Part shown: positions 7,827-16,815 of the stretch, piece after piece
Layout: each line of letters starts with the position of its first letter
How positions within the stretch are numbered: the stretch's first letter is position 1
Assembly: GCF_900167405.1 (NCBI RefSeq)
Contig: NZ_FUWO01000001.1
Location: forward strand, 78,042-142,041
Direction: 5' to 3'
DNA length: 64,000 nt
Source: Globicatella sulfidifaciens DSM 15739
GTDB lineage: Bacteria > Bacillota > Bacilli > Lactobacillales > Aerococcaceae
Notes under the pieces: generated by a model
Seen by the model: only the letters and a program-made list of their open reading frames with translations
Databases searched by the model: none
What the model was told of the DNA's origin: nothing
Program-made: the position numbers and the translations under genes

Positions 7827-10103
7827 TTATGAATTTAAAATATAAATTAATTCAAACACTGCTGCTTTTAAATCTTCTGAATCGATGGATTGAATAATTG
7901 ATAAGTATTGTAAGTCTGATTTATTCTCATGGAATTTAAACCATAATTTTTCTTTATCCCAATACTTTACTTGGGCTTGGTTCAAGATTTCAAATAGACG
8001 TTTCTCAATATCTTGCTTCTCAATTTTCTCAAAGCCTAACAGTTCAATTTTTGCTGAATCTGTCATTGAAACAGTCACCGTATTCAGTTGTTCATCTGCT
8101 ATCGCTGGATAACCTTCAACTTCAAATGCCTCTGTTGCTGAGAATACTAAATGATGTTGACGCCCTTCAGGTAAAATGTTTTCTGGATCATCAATCGTTA
8201 AACTTAAAACACCATCTTCCACCACAACAGTTGTAACAGCACGGTGATGATCTACTTCTTCAATAAGTTCAAATTGATTATTTGGTCCTGGGTAGATTTT
8301 CCAAGTAATATCCGTAGGTAAATCATTGCGCATATTCTCAACCGGTTCTAAATCCATTGGTATAATAGCCCCTGCTTTCGCAAACACTGGCATTTCAGAC
8401 AATCCACGGTAAATATCTAATGAAGCGCCACCTTTATATCTTAAGTTTGTATGAACATCGTACCATTCACCTTCAGGGAAATAGATTTTTTCCTTACTCA
8501 TTTTGACATCAGGTAATAATTTAGATGTAATAGGTAACACTAACAATTCTGTCCCAAAATAGTATTCATTGTCATATTGATAAACTTCAAGATTATCAGA
8601 TTCCTCATAATACAATGGTCGAATTAAAGGAATGCCCTCTTCAGCCGTTAATACATTAAATGTATAGAGGTAGGGTAATAATTCATGACGTTTTCTTAAA
8701 TAATCCGCAATAATCATCTCTTCCATTAATGGATAACTCCAAGGCTCTTTACCCGTAAATAGACTGTTTGAACTATGAAGACGATTAATGGGACTGAACA
8801 CGCCATACTGTACCCAACGCACCATCAATTCATCATCACGGTAACCATTCATATGCCCACCAATGTCATGGCTCCACCAAGTATAGCCAATATTGGTTGC
8901 TGTTGAAGTCATATACGGTTGAAACTGTAATGAATCCCAAGTAATAAACGAATCGCCTGAAAATCCTATTGGATAACGATGACTACCAGGTCCTGCATAG
9001 CGCGATAGAATTAACGGTTCTTTTCCTCGATCTTCCATATCTTTAAAATGATAATGATTCAATAGTAATAACGGATCTAAACCATTTATTTCAGTTCCTT
9101 GTTGCCAATCAATCCAGAAGAAATCAACGCCTTGCTCTTCTAATGGATGCATCACATCTTTAAAGTATGCCTCTCTAAACGCCTCATCTGTAAAATCAAA
9201 AATAGCCGGTTCTTCAATCTCGGTATTTAATTTTAATCTTTTAGCAACAGCGGGATAACAATCTTCATAAGCGCGTATCCCATCAGCCGGATGAAGATTA
9301 ATGGAAATGGCTAGCCCTTCATCATGAAGCCACTTTAAGAATCGTTCGGGATTTGGGAAATAGTCTTTATTCCAAGTATAGCCTGTCCAAGAACTGCCAA
9401 AGCGTTCCGGAATTTGTGTCAAATGCCAATCCATGTCAATGACGGCCACAGATAATGGAATATTCTTCGCTTTAAAAGTCTCGACCAATTCTTTGTAAGA
9501 TTCTTCAGTATACTTCCAATAACGACTCCACCAGTTTCCTAATGCATAACGTGGTAATTTTGGTGAGAAACCTGTTAATTTAAAGTAGGTTTGCAGACCT
9601 TGATTATAATCATGCCCAAATGCCAACGCATAAATATCAATCGAGTCAAAATCCCTACGAACAATATCCCCCACTTCATTAATAAATTGTGAGTTGGAAT
9701 CATCTAAAATGGTAAATCCTTTAAAACTCATTACGCCGTCTTCTAAAGGTATCGCACCATCCACTTCGTCTAAAGTACGGGTTGTGCCTTTTAAATTAAT
9801 AAATTCATCGCCATAATACCAACGATTGCCATGTGGGTAGAAAGCAAAATTAAAATCGATGTATAAACTTTTCTTAGAGAATGGCTGTTCTTTTTGGTAA
9901 TAAAGATGGAATTTAGGTGAGTAAATTTCCAAAATCTCCTCAGTTTCAACTACATCATATTCAATCTTCTCTATCTGTTCGATTTCACGATTAATCACAC
10001 TTTGAGTTTTTGAATCTACAAACGTTCCTGTTTCTGAAAATTCTAAACGGACAACTTCATTACTTAATAATGAAATACGATATTTTTCGCCAATAAATTG
10101 CAT
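7827..10103 (-). CDS. GH31 alpha-glucosidase/alpha-xylosidase
   Basis: A 758-residue glycoside hydrolase family 31 enzyme, probably releasing alpha-linked glucose or xylose from imported oligosaccharides. An N-terminal beta-sandwich (to about residue 190) is followed by the barrel, which has IDMDWHL, the region FFWIDWQQGTEINGLDP holding the expected nucleophile Asp, LSRYAGPGSHRYPIGFSGD, and TWWSHDIGGHMNG, which is typical of GH31. Proximal and distal C-terminal sheets follow. It has no signal peptide, so it is cytosolic. The start is the ATG at 10101-10103 after AGGAGGTTGAAA; nine extra upstream codons overlap that site and are not used. It follows the LacI regulator by 10 bases in one operon. 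Substrate linkage cannot be fixed from sequence. Confidence 0.92.
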   Translation of the reverse strand: MQFIGEKYRISLLSNEVVRLEFSETGTFVDSKTQSVINREIEQIEKIEYDVVETEEILEIYSPKFHLYYQKEQPFSKKSLYIDFNFAFYPHGNRWYYGDEFINLKGTTRTLDEVDGAIPLEDGVMSFKGFTILDDSNSQFINEVGDIVRRDFDSIDIYALAFGHDYNQGLQTYFKLTGFSPKLPRYALGNWWSRYWKYTEESYKELVETFKAKNIPLSVAVIDMDWHLTQIPERFGSSWTGYTWNKDYFPNPERFLKWLHDEGLAISINLHPADGIRAYEDCYPAVAKRLKLNTEIEEPAIFDFTDEAFREAYFKDVMHPLEEQGVDFFWIDWQQGTEINGLDPLLLLNHYHFKDMEDRGKEPLILSRYAGPGSHRYPIGFSGDSFITWDSLQFQPYMTSTATNIGYTWWSHDIGGHMNGYRDDELMVRWVQYGVFSPINRLHSSNSLFTGKEPWSYPLMEEMIIADYLRKRHELLPYLYTFNVLTAEEGIPLIRPLYYEESDNLEVYQYDNEYYFGTELLVLPITSKLLPDVKMSKEKIYFPEGEWYDVHTNLRYKGGASLDIYRGLSEMPVFAKAGAIIPMDLEPVENMRNDLPTDITWKIYPGPNNQFELIEEVDHHRAVTTVVVEDGVLSLTIDDPENILPEGRQHHLVFSATEAFEVEGYPAIADEQLNTVTVSMTDSAKIELLGFEKIEKQDIEKRLFEILNQAQVKYWDKEKLWFKFHENKSDLQYLSIIQSIDSEDLKAAVFELIYILNS

Positions 10104-10113
10104 TTTCAACCTC

Positions 10114-11139
10114 CTACATTTGTTTAACACTTTCTCTTACTTCTAATTCGCCATCCATAATAATGGTCTGTTGAATATTTTCTTTCGGTGTGCCTTTGAT
10201 AGGCACCATAATTTGCCCAAGGGCGACCTCGCCTTTTACATTTTGAAAAAGATTCATCGTTGTTAACTTAGGTGAGATCAGTTCTGAAAATTGAATATTA
10301 TCAAAACTAATGACCGAACAATCATCCGGTACAGAAAAGCCTTGTTCTTTTAATTGAGAAATTAGCTGAATTGCTAGTAAATCAGCTGTCACAATAATCG
10401 CAGAATAGTGATTGATATTCTCAATTACTTGGTCCAATTGATCATTATAAAAGACAAGCTTAGAATCAAACCCTAAATCATGTGCGACTAGGCCATCTCG
10501 ATAACCTGCTAAACGTTCCTGAATAACACCATGTTCCTTTAAATTGACACGATAAGTTAGGAATGCAATGTCACGATGTCCTCTGTCTACTAAATGACTG
10601 ACTAAATCATGTGCTATTTTTTTATCATCAGAACGTACAAAATAGAGATTTTCTTTATCCTTAAATTCTTTTAGTTTAATTTCATCATAATAGGTATCGA
10701 TAAAGGTAATGGGTTCTTGAATAATTTCCATAGCCTCGAGCATGGTCTGCTGTTTAAACCCCACTCCTATAAACCCACTAAATTGCCAATTATTTCTGAT
10801 GACCCCAATATCGTCCACTGAGTTAATAGTTTGAATTAAAACAAAATAATTTTCTTTACGACTAATTGTTTCGATTCCTTCTAACAACTGTCCGGCAAAA
10901 GGATCGTTAAAATTGTAAATTTCTTGCTCAGTATAAAATAACAAGCCGATTAATTTAGAAGATGAATTGACTAATGCTTTTGCATTCATATTCGGAGTAT
11001 AGTTATATTCTTTAATAATGTTATTAATCTTATCAATTGTCTCTTGAGACACTTTATTCGTGCGGTTATTCATGACATTTGAAACGGTCGTCATACTCAC
11101 ATTCGCTAATTTCGCTATTTCTTTGATGGTGATCTTCAC
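10114..11139 (-). CDS. LacI-family transcriptional regulator
   Basis: A 341-residue LacI/GalR repressor. The N-terminal helix-turn-helix is ITIKEIAKLANVSMTTVSNV with the hinge region TPNMNAKALVNSS, followed by the periplasmic-binding-protein-like effector domain. The start codon is GTG (11137-11139), after AAAGGGTG. The gene is first in the unit with the GH31 alpha-glucosidase, and its promoter carries TTTAACGTTAAA palindromes, so autoregulation together with the glycosidase by an oligosaccharide or its product is likely. The effector is unknown. Confidence 0.92.
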   Translation of the reverse strand: MKITIKEIAKLANVSMTTVSNVMNNRTNKVSQETIDKINNIIKEYNYTPNMNAKALVNSSSKLIGLLFYTEQEIYNFNDPFAGQLLEGIETISRKENYFVLIQTINSVDDIGVIRNNWQFSGFIGVGFKQQTMLEAMEIIQEPITFIDTYYDEIKLKEFKDKENLYFVRSDDKKIAHDLVSHLVDRGHRDIAFLTYRVNLKEHGVIQERLAGYRDGLVAHDLGFDSKLVFYNDQLDQVIENINHYSAIIVTADLLAIQLISQLKEQGFSVPDDCSVISFDNIQFSELISPKLTTMNLFQNVKGEVALGQIMVPIKGTPKENIQQTIIMDGELEVRESVKQM

Positions 11140-11160
11140 TTTGTCACACCCTTTCTAAAT

Positions 11161-11290
11161 TTCTCAGGTTGAACGTAAAACCTTCGCTGATAAAAGATGG
11201 GAGTTGACCAAAAGCAGAAAATGAATGCATTTTGCTTCGTACATCCCTTCCAAGTTTTCAAGTTGAACGTTAAACCTTTTGCTATAAAAT
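11161..11290 (-). repeat. Degenerate B module between 35-bp direct repeats
   Basis: A single degenerate B module (about 11198-11252, with GGGAGTTGACCAAAAGCAGA and TTTTGCTTCGTACATCCC) lies in the lacI leader. It is flanked by two near-identical 35-base segments, 11161-11196 and 11255-11290, each reading roughly TTCTCAGGTTGAACGTAAAA then CCTT, a variable GC-containing stretch and ATAAAA. The arrangement suggests that host DNA was duplicated around the module. Confidence 0.65.
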
Positions 11291-11329
11291 ATAGCACTTA
11301 ATAAATATTAAGCACTTTTACGTTTTTAG

Positions 11330-11387
11330 TTTAACGTTAAACGTTAACTTTCAATTACATGTTAACGGTTTCTTTTTGTTTTGTCAA
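11330..11387 (-). promoter_or_regulatory. lacI-GH31 promoter with palindromic operators and cre-like site
   Basis: On the minus strand TTGACA (11382-11387) and TAACAT (11359-11364) are spaced by 17 bases. A perfect TTTAACGTTAAA palindrome occupies 11330-11341, overlapped by GTTAAACGTTAAC up to 11347, where a LacI-type repressor could block transcription. AAGAAACCGTTAACA (11360-11374) fits the CcpA cre consensus at 14 of 15 positions and overlaps the -10 and spacer. It may instead be another LacI-type operator, since the two motifs are alike. Confidence 0.7.
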
Positions 11388-11429
11388 TAGTTTTTTTGAT
11401 TAATTTGAAAGACTTTCCGAATTTAATAA

Positions 11430-11480
11430 AAAATAATGGTGTAAGAAAAACGAAAGTATCATGCTCTCGCTTCTTACACC
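11430..11480 (-). terminator. Terminator of argS
   Basis: GGTGTAAGAA (11438-11447) pairs with TTCTTACACC (11471-11480), with further inner pairing CGAAAG/CTCTCG. On the minus strand it is followed by ATTATTTTTTATT. Confidence 0.75.
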
Positions 11481-11540
11481 ACTAATTTTGTGAGTGATTC
11501 TTTTTATGAAACTATCGTAATAGGTTCGTTAGCCCCTCGA

Positions 11541-13232
11541 TTACATTTCCTCAGGAGCTGCAATGCCCAATAAATTCAAAGCATCTTTAATAACAATTGT
11601 TGTAGCTTTAACTAAGGCCATACGAGCTGGTCTTTGTGCATCGTCATCTAATAAACGGGTATTGCCGTAATATTTATTAAATAATTGTGCTAATTGAACA
11701 GCGTATTTAGCAATAACAGAAGGTTCGTATTTTTCCATCGCTTGTGTTACTACTTGAGGGTATGCTAATAACTTTTTAGCCACTTCCCAACTGTAGTCAT
11801 CTTCTAATTGATAATCAACATCCGCATCGATTATTTGGCCATATTTACGCATTAAGCTCATCGCTCTGGCATAAGTATATTGCACATATGGACCTGTTTC
11901 TCCTTCAAATTGAACGATTTCTTCTAATTTAAAGTCAAAGCTATTCATGCGGTCTGTCTTCAAGTCATGGAATATAACCGCTCCAACCCCGACCTCTTTA
12001 GCGACTGCTTCTTTATTCGCTAATGTCGGATTTTTCTCATTAATTTGTTGGAAGGCTAAATTGATTGCATCATTTAGCACCACTTCTAATAAGATGATTT
12101 TGCCTTTACGTGTCGATAATTTTTTACCGTTTAAAGTGATTAAACCAAATGGCACATGAATCATATCTTCTGCCCAGTCACGTCCCATGCGTTTTAAGAC
12201 AGCACGTAATTGTTTAAAGTGACCTGACTGTTCATTACCAACGACATAAACGTTCTTAGCAAAATCATAAGTGTCTTTACGATACTGTGCCGCAGCTAAG
12301 TCACGGGTCGCATATAATGTGGCTCCATCAGACTTTTTAATTAAGGCTGGTGGTAAATCTTCCTCGTCCAATTTTACAATTGTGGCACCATTATCAACGG
12401 TCGTAATCCCTTTTTCTTCTAATTCATCAATAATCGGTTGCATTTTATCGTTGTAAAAAGCTTCACCATTATAAGAGTCAAAGGTAATTCCCAATAAATC
12501 ATAAACTTTATTGAATTCTTTCAATGATTCATCTTTGAACCAAGTCCATAAACGAATCATTTCTTCGTCACCATCTTCTAAAGCTTTAAAAGCGGCACGT
12601 GCTTGTTCTTCAAGTTCTGGTCTTGTTTCTGCTGCTTCATGGAAATCTACATATAATTTTACCAATTCTTTAACAGGATCCGCTTCAATTACCTTATCGT
12701 CGCCCCACATTTTATAGGCAACGATTAATTTACCAAATTGCGTTCCCCAATCCCCTAAGTGATTAATACGAATAGGTTGATAGTTGGTTTTTTTCGCAAT
12801 GTTAGCAATCGCATTACCGATAACGGTTGAACGTAAATGCCCCATTGACATTGGTTTCGCGATATTAGGTGAAGACATGTCAACTGTCATTGTTGCGCCT
12901 TTTCCTAAATCAACTGCACCATATTGTTCCCCTTTTTCGATAACGTCTTTAACAATCTCAAAAGCAGTAGCTGAACGTTTTAAACGAATATTAATATAAG
13001 GTCCTACTGCCTCAACGGTTTGAAAAGCTGAAGTGTCCATTTGTGCCACGATATCTTGGGCAATTTGTGGGGGTGCTTTTCTTAAAACTCTTGCTAATGT
13101 GAAAACAGGAAAAGCCAAATCTCCCATTGATGAATCTTTTGGGATTTCAATTAATGCTTTTACTTCATCGACTGCTAAATGTTCTGCTAAAACTTGTTGT
13201 AATTTTTCGGCAAATAATAATTTATTATCCAT
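11541..13232 (-). CDS. argS: Arginyl-tRNA synthetase
   Basis: A 563-residue class I aminoacyl-tRNA synthetase that charges tRNA-Arg. It has the N-terminal Arg-S additional domain (about residues 1-85), the HIGH-type motif in SPNIAKPMSMGHLRSTVIGN, the ArgRS region YVVGNEQSGHFKQLR, a KMSKS-like LNGKKLSTRKGK, and the DALR anticodon-binding domain ending in RLLDDDAQRPARMALV. The length is typical. An AGGAGG ribosome binding site precedes the ATG. It is preceded by a T-box leader with an Arg codon specifier and is transcribed alone. Confidence 0.97.
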   Translation of the reverse strand: MDNKLLFAEKLQQVLAEHLAVDEVKALIEIPKDSSMGDLAFPVFTLARVLRKAPPQIAQDIVAQMDTSAFQTVEAVGPYINIRLKRSATAFEIVKDVIEKGEQYGAVDLGKGATMTVDMSSPNIAKPMSMGHLRSTVIGNAIANIAKKTNYQPIRINHLGDWGTQFGKLIVAYKMWGDDKVIEADPVKELVKLYVDFHEAAETRPELEEQARAAFKALEDGDEEMIRLWTWFKDESLKEFNKVYDLLGITFDSYNGEAFYNDKMQPIIDELEEKGITTVDNGATIVKLDEEDLPPALIKKSDGATLYATRDLAAAQYRKDTYDFAKNVYVVGNEQSGHFKQLRAVLKRMGRDWAEDMIHVPFGLITLNGKKLSTRKGKIILLEVVLNDAINLAFQQINEKNPTLANKEAVAKEVGVGAVIFHDLKTDRMNSFDFKLEEIVQFEGETGPYVQYTYARAMSLMRKYGQIIDADVDYQLEDDYSWEVAKKLLAYPQVVTQAMEKYEPSVIAKYAVQLAQLFNKYYGNTRLLDDDAQRPARMALVKATTIVIKDALNLLGIAAPEEM

Positions 13233-13253
13233 TTCTTCCTCCTAAATAGATTA

Positions 13254-13510
13254 AAAAAACCTCTAACAATGCCAAATTTAACATCGTTAGAGGCGAGTAT
13301 TTATTAAAATATCGCGGTACCACTCTAATTCCACTATCAAATAGTGCTCTTCTAGTTGTTAACGAAGTCTGGCTCCGAATTAGACAGTTAATCTAATTAA
13401 ACTAGAAGTGCGGTTCGTTTTTGTGAAATCATTGGCTCTCAACAACCCAACTTGCTGTATCTTTCATTTTAAAACTACTCTCTTCTAGAGTTTGCTCTAA
13501 ACCTAAAAGT
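13254..13510 (-). promoter_or_regulatory. T-box riboswitch, arginine (CGC specifier)
   Basis: On the minus strand the leader begins near 13505. Stem I is closed by CTAGAAG/CTTCTAG. The AGTA and GAAC S-turn halves are present, and the specifier CGC follows GAAC and precedes A. The antiterminator T-box AGAGTGGTACCGCG is near 13312-13325. The terminator CCTCTAACGATG with CATTGTTAGAGG and a T-run ends at about 13254. Uncharged tRNA-Arg would stabilise the antiterminator and switch on argS. Confidence 0.95.
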
Positions 13511-13539
13511 ATTTTACCAAAGACTAGAATATTTGTCTA
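13511..13539 (-). promoter_or_regulatory. Promoter of the T-box argS transcript
   Basis: TAGACA and TAAAAT on the minus strand are separated by 17 bases, directly upstream of the T-box leader. Confidence 0.65.
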
Positions 13540-13668
13540 CATAAAGCTGAAAGTCATGGCGACTATTAAAACCTAGCTTATTAGTACCATATAAAACACA
13601 TTTTTTAGTGCTAAATGATAATGACAACATCACTAAGTCTATTATTACCATCATGCTGAAACGCGAAC

Positions 13669-14478
13669 TTAACCTCTTGCTAAACGTTCACGGATACGGT
13701 TAGATAAGTATTCAACAATTAAAATTAAAACAACTAACCCAATTAAGATAGAACCGACTTCATTCCAACGATAAGCGGACATCGCAAAAACCAATGGTGC
13801 TCCGATACCGCCCGCGCCAACTAACCCCAAGATTGTAGCGTCACGTAGGTTCATATCAAAACGGAAGATTAGCGTTGATAATAAGCTTGATCCCAATTGA
13901 GGTAAAATGCCACAACGGATTTTTTCAAACGTGTTACATCCTGAAGCTTCCATTGCTTCTAAAATATTGGTATCGATATCATCAATTGTTTCGTTGAATA
14001 ATTTTGTTAACATCCCAATGGATGTCACTGATAAAGTCATTAAACCAGCAAACGCCCCTGGTCCGGTCACACGAATAAACATTAAACCATAAACAAAACT
14101 TGGTATCGTACGAATCGCCACGACGAATAAACGTACAATCACCACGATCGGCATTGGCATAATCTTTTGTGAAGCGAGAAACGCAATAGGCAGTGAGAAG
14201 ACTGCTCCGACTAAAGTTCCTAGAAAAGCAATTGCCATGGTTTCTAATAATAAATAAGGTACTGATTGTTTAGTTAAATTAAACAGAATTTCGGTATTGG
14301 GTGAAAAAATCCCTTTAATAATATTAGCAGCGATAGAGCTCCCATTTTTAGTTACAGAAACTTCACCTACGGTGGTAGAAGACCAAATTAATAAAGCAAC
14401 CACTAATATCGTCCAAAAATATTGTGCTGCACGACTACGATCTCTACTCTCATACATTTCATTTATACGATCGATCAT
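13669..14478 (-). CDS. phnE: PhnE-type ABC permease (second)
   Basis: A 269-residue permease of the phosphonate/phosphate-ester (PhnE) family with about six membrane segments. The coupling region reads IDTNILEAMEASGCNTFEKI, and the C-terminal part has DATILGLVGAGGIG, typical of PhnE. The start is the ATG at 14476-14478 after AGGAGGACCAAG; a 17-codon upstream extension overlaps the previous gene and is not supported. It is the last gene of phnC-phnE-phnE. No PhnD-like binding protein follows: the next gene is the argS T-box unit. The substrate could be phosphonate, phosphite or another organophosphorus compound. Confidence 0.9.
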   Translation of the reverse strand: MIDRINEMYESRDRSRAAQYFWTILVVALLIWSSTTVGEVSVTKNGSSIAANIIKGIFSPNTEILFNLTKQSVPYLLLETMAIAFLGTLVGAVFSLPIAFLASQKIMPMPIVVIVRLFVVAIRTIPSFVYGLMFIRVTGPGAFAGLMTLSVTSIGMLTKLFNETIDDIDTNILEAMEASGCNTFEKIRCGILPQLGSSLLSTLIFRFDMNLRDATILGLVGAGGIGAPLVFAMSAYRWNEVGSILIGLVVLILIVEYLSNRIRERLARG

Positions 14479-14488
14479 CTTGGTCCTC

Positions 14489-15316
14489 CTATGATAATTT
14501 CTTACGTAAGTAGCCACTAATAAATTCAATAATTGCTACTGTAATAAATAAACAAAATAATATCATCCCGACATTTTGGTATTCACGCCAAGAAAGGTTT
14601 TCATTTAAAATAATTCCAATCCCACCGGCACCAACATATCCTAAAATAGCTGCATGACGCACATTCCCTTCGAAGGTATACAAACTGGTCGATAAATAGG
14701 ATGGTAAAACCTGCGGTTGAATGGCTGCCACAAAGCTCTTGATTTTATTGGCTCCAGCCGCTTCCATCGCTTCATAAGGTAACATATCAACTGTTTCGAT
14801 TGTTTCATATAATTGTTTTCCTACGAATGAGAAGGTAAAGAGTGCAATCGCTAATGTCCCTGAGAAGGTTCCTAGACCGAAAATGTAAGTTAAGATTAAT
14901 GCAGATACTAAAGTCGGCATAGTACGAATCATACTGAGAATGAATTTCATAATACCCGATAATACTTTATTATTGGTTAGGTTAATGGAAGCTACCATCG
15001 CAAAAGGAATCGCTAAAAAGGCTCCGATAACAGTCCCTAATACTGACATCTTAATTGTATCGACTAAGGGTCCGAGAACGCCATTAAAAAAACTCCAATT
15101 TGGCGGCACCATCCGTCCTAAAATAACAAAGAATTGTTGTCCTCGTTTCATTAAAGTCGACAAATTAAAACCTGTTAATTGCACTGAATAATACATTGCG
15201 ATTAACACCAAAATCACCACGAAAGGCGCTATTGAGCGAGGCTTTTTAACTACTTTCCCATTCGTTAAGGTGATTTCTTTAGGAGGTAAAATATTATCTC
15301 TTAAAGATTTAACCAT
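14489..15316 (-). CDS. phnE: PhnE-type ABC permease (first)
   Basis: A 275-residue permease paralogous to the one at 13669. It has an N-terminal cytosolic segment, six hydrophobic helices, the coupling region DMLPYEAMEAAGANKIKSF and the family motif HAAILGYVGAGGIG. Two different permeases form the transmembrane heterodimer in many Firmicute Phn systems. Its ATG overlaps the phnC stop codon by one base (TAATG arrangement), implying coupled translation. Confidence 0.9.
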   Translation of the reverse strand: MVKSLRDNILPPKEITLTNGKVVKKPRSIAPFVVILVLIAMYYSVQLTGFNLSTLMKRGQQFFVILGRMVPPNWSFFNGVLGPLVDTIKMSVLGTVIGAFLAIPFAMVASINLTNNKVLSGIMKFILSMIRTMPTLVSALILTYIFGLGTFSGTLAIALFTFSFVGKQLYETIETVDMLPYEAMEAAGANKIKSFVAAIQPQVLPSYLSTSLYTFEGNVRHAAILGYVGAGGIGIILNENLSWREYQNVGMILFCLFITVAIIEFISGYLRKKLS

Positions 15317-16074
15317 TAGTTACCACCCATTTCTTCTGTTTGGCCTTTATAGATTAAATTCAATATTTCCGCATCTACATTGCTTGATGGTCCGTCATAA
15401 ACCACTTCTCCATCACGAATCCCAATGATACGATCACAAAATTCTAATGCAAGCTCGACATGGTGAATATTAATCAAAACAGTAATATCAAACTCTTGAT
15501 TAATACGTTGAAAGTCTTTCATCACTACATTAGCGGTCACTGGATCCAATGCTGCAACAGGTTCGTCCGCTAAAATAATACTTGGATCTTGTGCTAAAGT
15601 ACGAGCTAAAGCTACACGCTGTTGTTGACCCCCAGATAATTGGTCCACACGTGTATATGCTTTATCTAAAATCCCCACACGGTCCAATGCTTCCAAAGCT
15701 TTTAACTCTTCTTCTTTTTTATAATGGCCCACTAAAACACGCCAAAAGGGAATATCCGGCACTAAAGCATTTAGTACATTCGTAATAACTTTGGCACGTG
15801 TTACTAAGTTAAATGATTGGAAAATCATCCCAATTTGACGTCTAAATTTGCGTAGGCTATCACCTTTTAAAGTCGCTACTTCAACACCATTTACAGTTAA
15901 ATTTCCTTCGCTAATAGGATGCATTTTATTGATTGTCCGAATTAAAGTTGACTTGCCGGCACCAGATAATCCGATTATCCCAACAAACTCACCTTGTTCG
16001 ATTTTCAAGTTAATATCTTTTAGTGCCGTAACACCATTATCATAACGTTTATAAACGTTTTTGAATTCAATCAT
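15316..16074 (-). CDS. phnC: PhnC-type ABC transporter ATPase
   Basis: A 252-residue ABC ATPase of the PhnC group. It has Walker A GLSGAGKST, the Q-loop MIFQSFNLV followed by the PhnC-specific insertion with VLNALVPDIPFWRVLVGHYK, signature LSGGQQQRVALARTL, Walker B IILADEPVAALD and the switch His in LINIHHVELA. It energises the two downstream permeases. The first gene of a three-gene operon, it has an AAGAGG ribosome binding site and a TACAAT box about 35 bases upstream. The binding protein is missing from the locus. Confidence 0.92.
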   Translation of the reverse strand: MIEFKNVYKRYDNGVTALKDINLKIEQGEFVGIIGLSGAGKSTLIRTINKMHPISEGNLTVNGVEVATLKGDSLRKFRRQIGMIFQSFNLVTRAKVITNVLNALVPDIPFWRVLVGHYKKEEELKALEALDRVGILDKAYTRVDQLSGGQQQRVALARTLAQDPSIILADEPVAALDPVTANVVMKDFQRINQEFDITVLINIHHVELALEFCDRIIGIRDGEVVYDGPSSNVDAEILNLIYKGQTEEMGGN

Positions 16075-16323
16075 TCTAGAACCTCTTTCTTTATTTCACT
16101 TTCTCCATTGTACCGAATTTATCTTATTTTTTAAAGTGGTTTTTATCTTTTCATTCAATCTTTACATAAAGTTAATTTAGCTGAATACGGTCTGTCCTAT
16201 GATAACGTTTAAAAATAAATCATGTATGTAAATTGAGCTTTTAGCTATAAACTGAACTGGTAACAAGGATGCTTTATATTATATCCTTAAGCACCCTCTA
16301 ATAGATATTGTTCCAGCATTTTG

Positions 16324-16555
16324 AAGGTGGGCCTAAACTTGGTAAATTCAGTCGAGTTATGGTTCATTATTATCAACGGTGCGATTGCGAGGTGAAACAA
16401 AGGCGAAATGAAAAATTATTCACTTTCTATTTCTGATCTACTCCCTACTGTGAGGGGGGGCAGGCTAAACGACAATTATCTAACTTTCAACTTCTTAACC
16501 ATACCCTACTGTGCGAGAGCGAGCAGCCAAAACAAAATTCTTCTAACTTTTAAAC
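16324..16555 (+). repeat. Degenerate modular repeat (A-like and three B-like units)
   Basis: Starts with GGTGGGCCTAAACTTGG (left-end-like) and GCGATTGCGAGG (decayed A). It is followed by three decayed B units recognised by CTACTCCCTACTGTGAGGGG, CATACCCTACTGTGCGAG and TGTCCACTTC. The hairpin arms are largely lost, so this looks like an old copy. Confidence 0.55.
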
Positions 16556-16591
16556 TTTATTGTCCACTTCTATTTAACAACTATTAAAACC

Positions 16592-16630
16592 AATAAAAAT
16601 ACCATGCATAATCATCATTACACATGGTAT
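16592..16630 (-). terminator. Terminator of pta
   Basis: ATACCATG (16599-16606) pairs with CATGGTAT (16623-16630). On the minus strand the stem is followed by TTTTTATTGG. Confidence 0.65.
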
Positions 16631-16721
16631 CTAATATTAAACTTTATCAATCACCTTGACTCTTGACAGGTCATTCATTGTGATTGCGGCTCGTGTTCCA
16701 AATACTGATGTATTGTTAAAG

Positions 16722-16790
16722 ACGGGAGTCGGCTACAAGGAGATAGAGACGAAGCGAAAGGGTTATCTACTTCTACTTTACCCACTTGTA
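16722..16790 (+). repeat. Degenerate single B module
   Basis: A B-like unit between pta and its terminator: GGGAGTCGGCTACAAGG, then GACGAAGCGAAAGGG, then TCTACTTCTACTTTACCCAC. It is recognisable but decayed. Confidence 0.5.
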
Positions 16791-16815
16791 ATACTTTTTA
16801 CAAAAAATCGATTCA

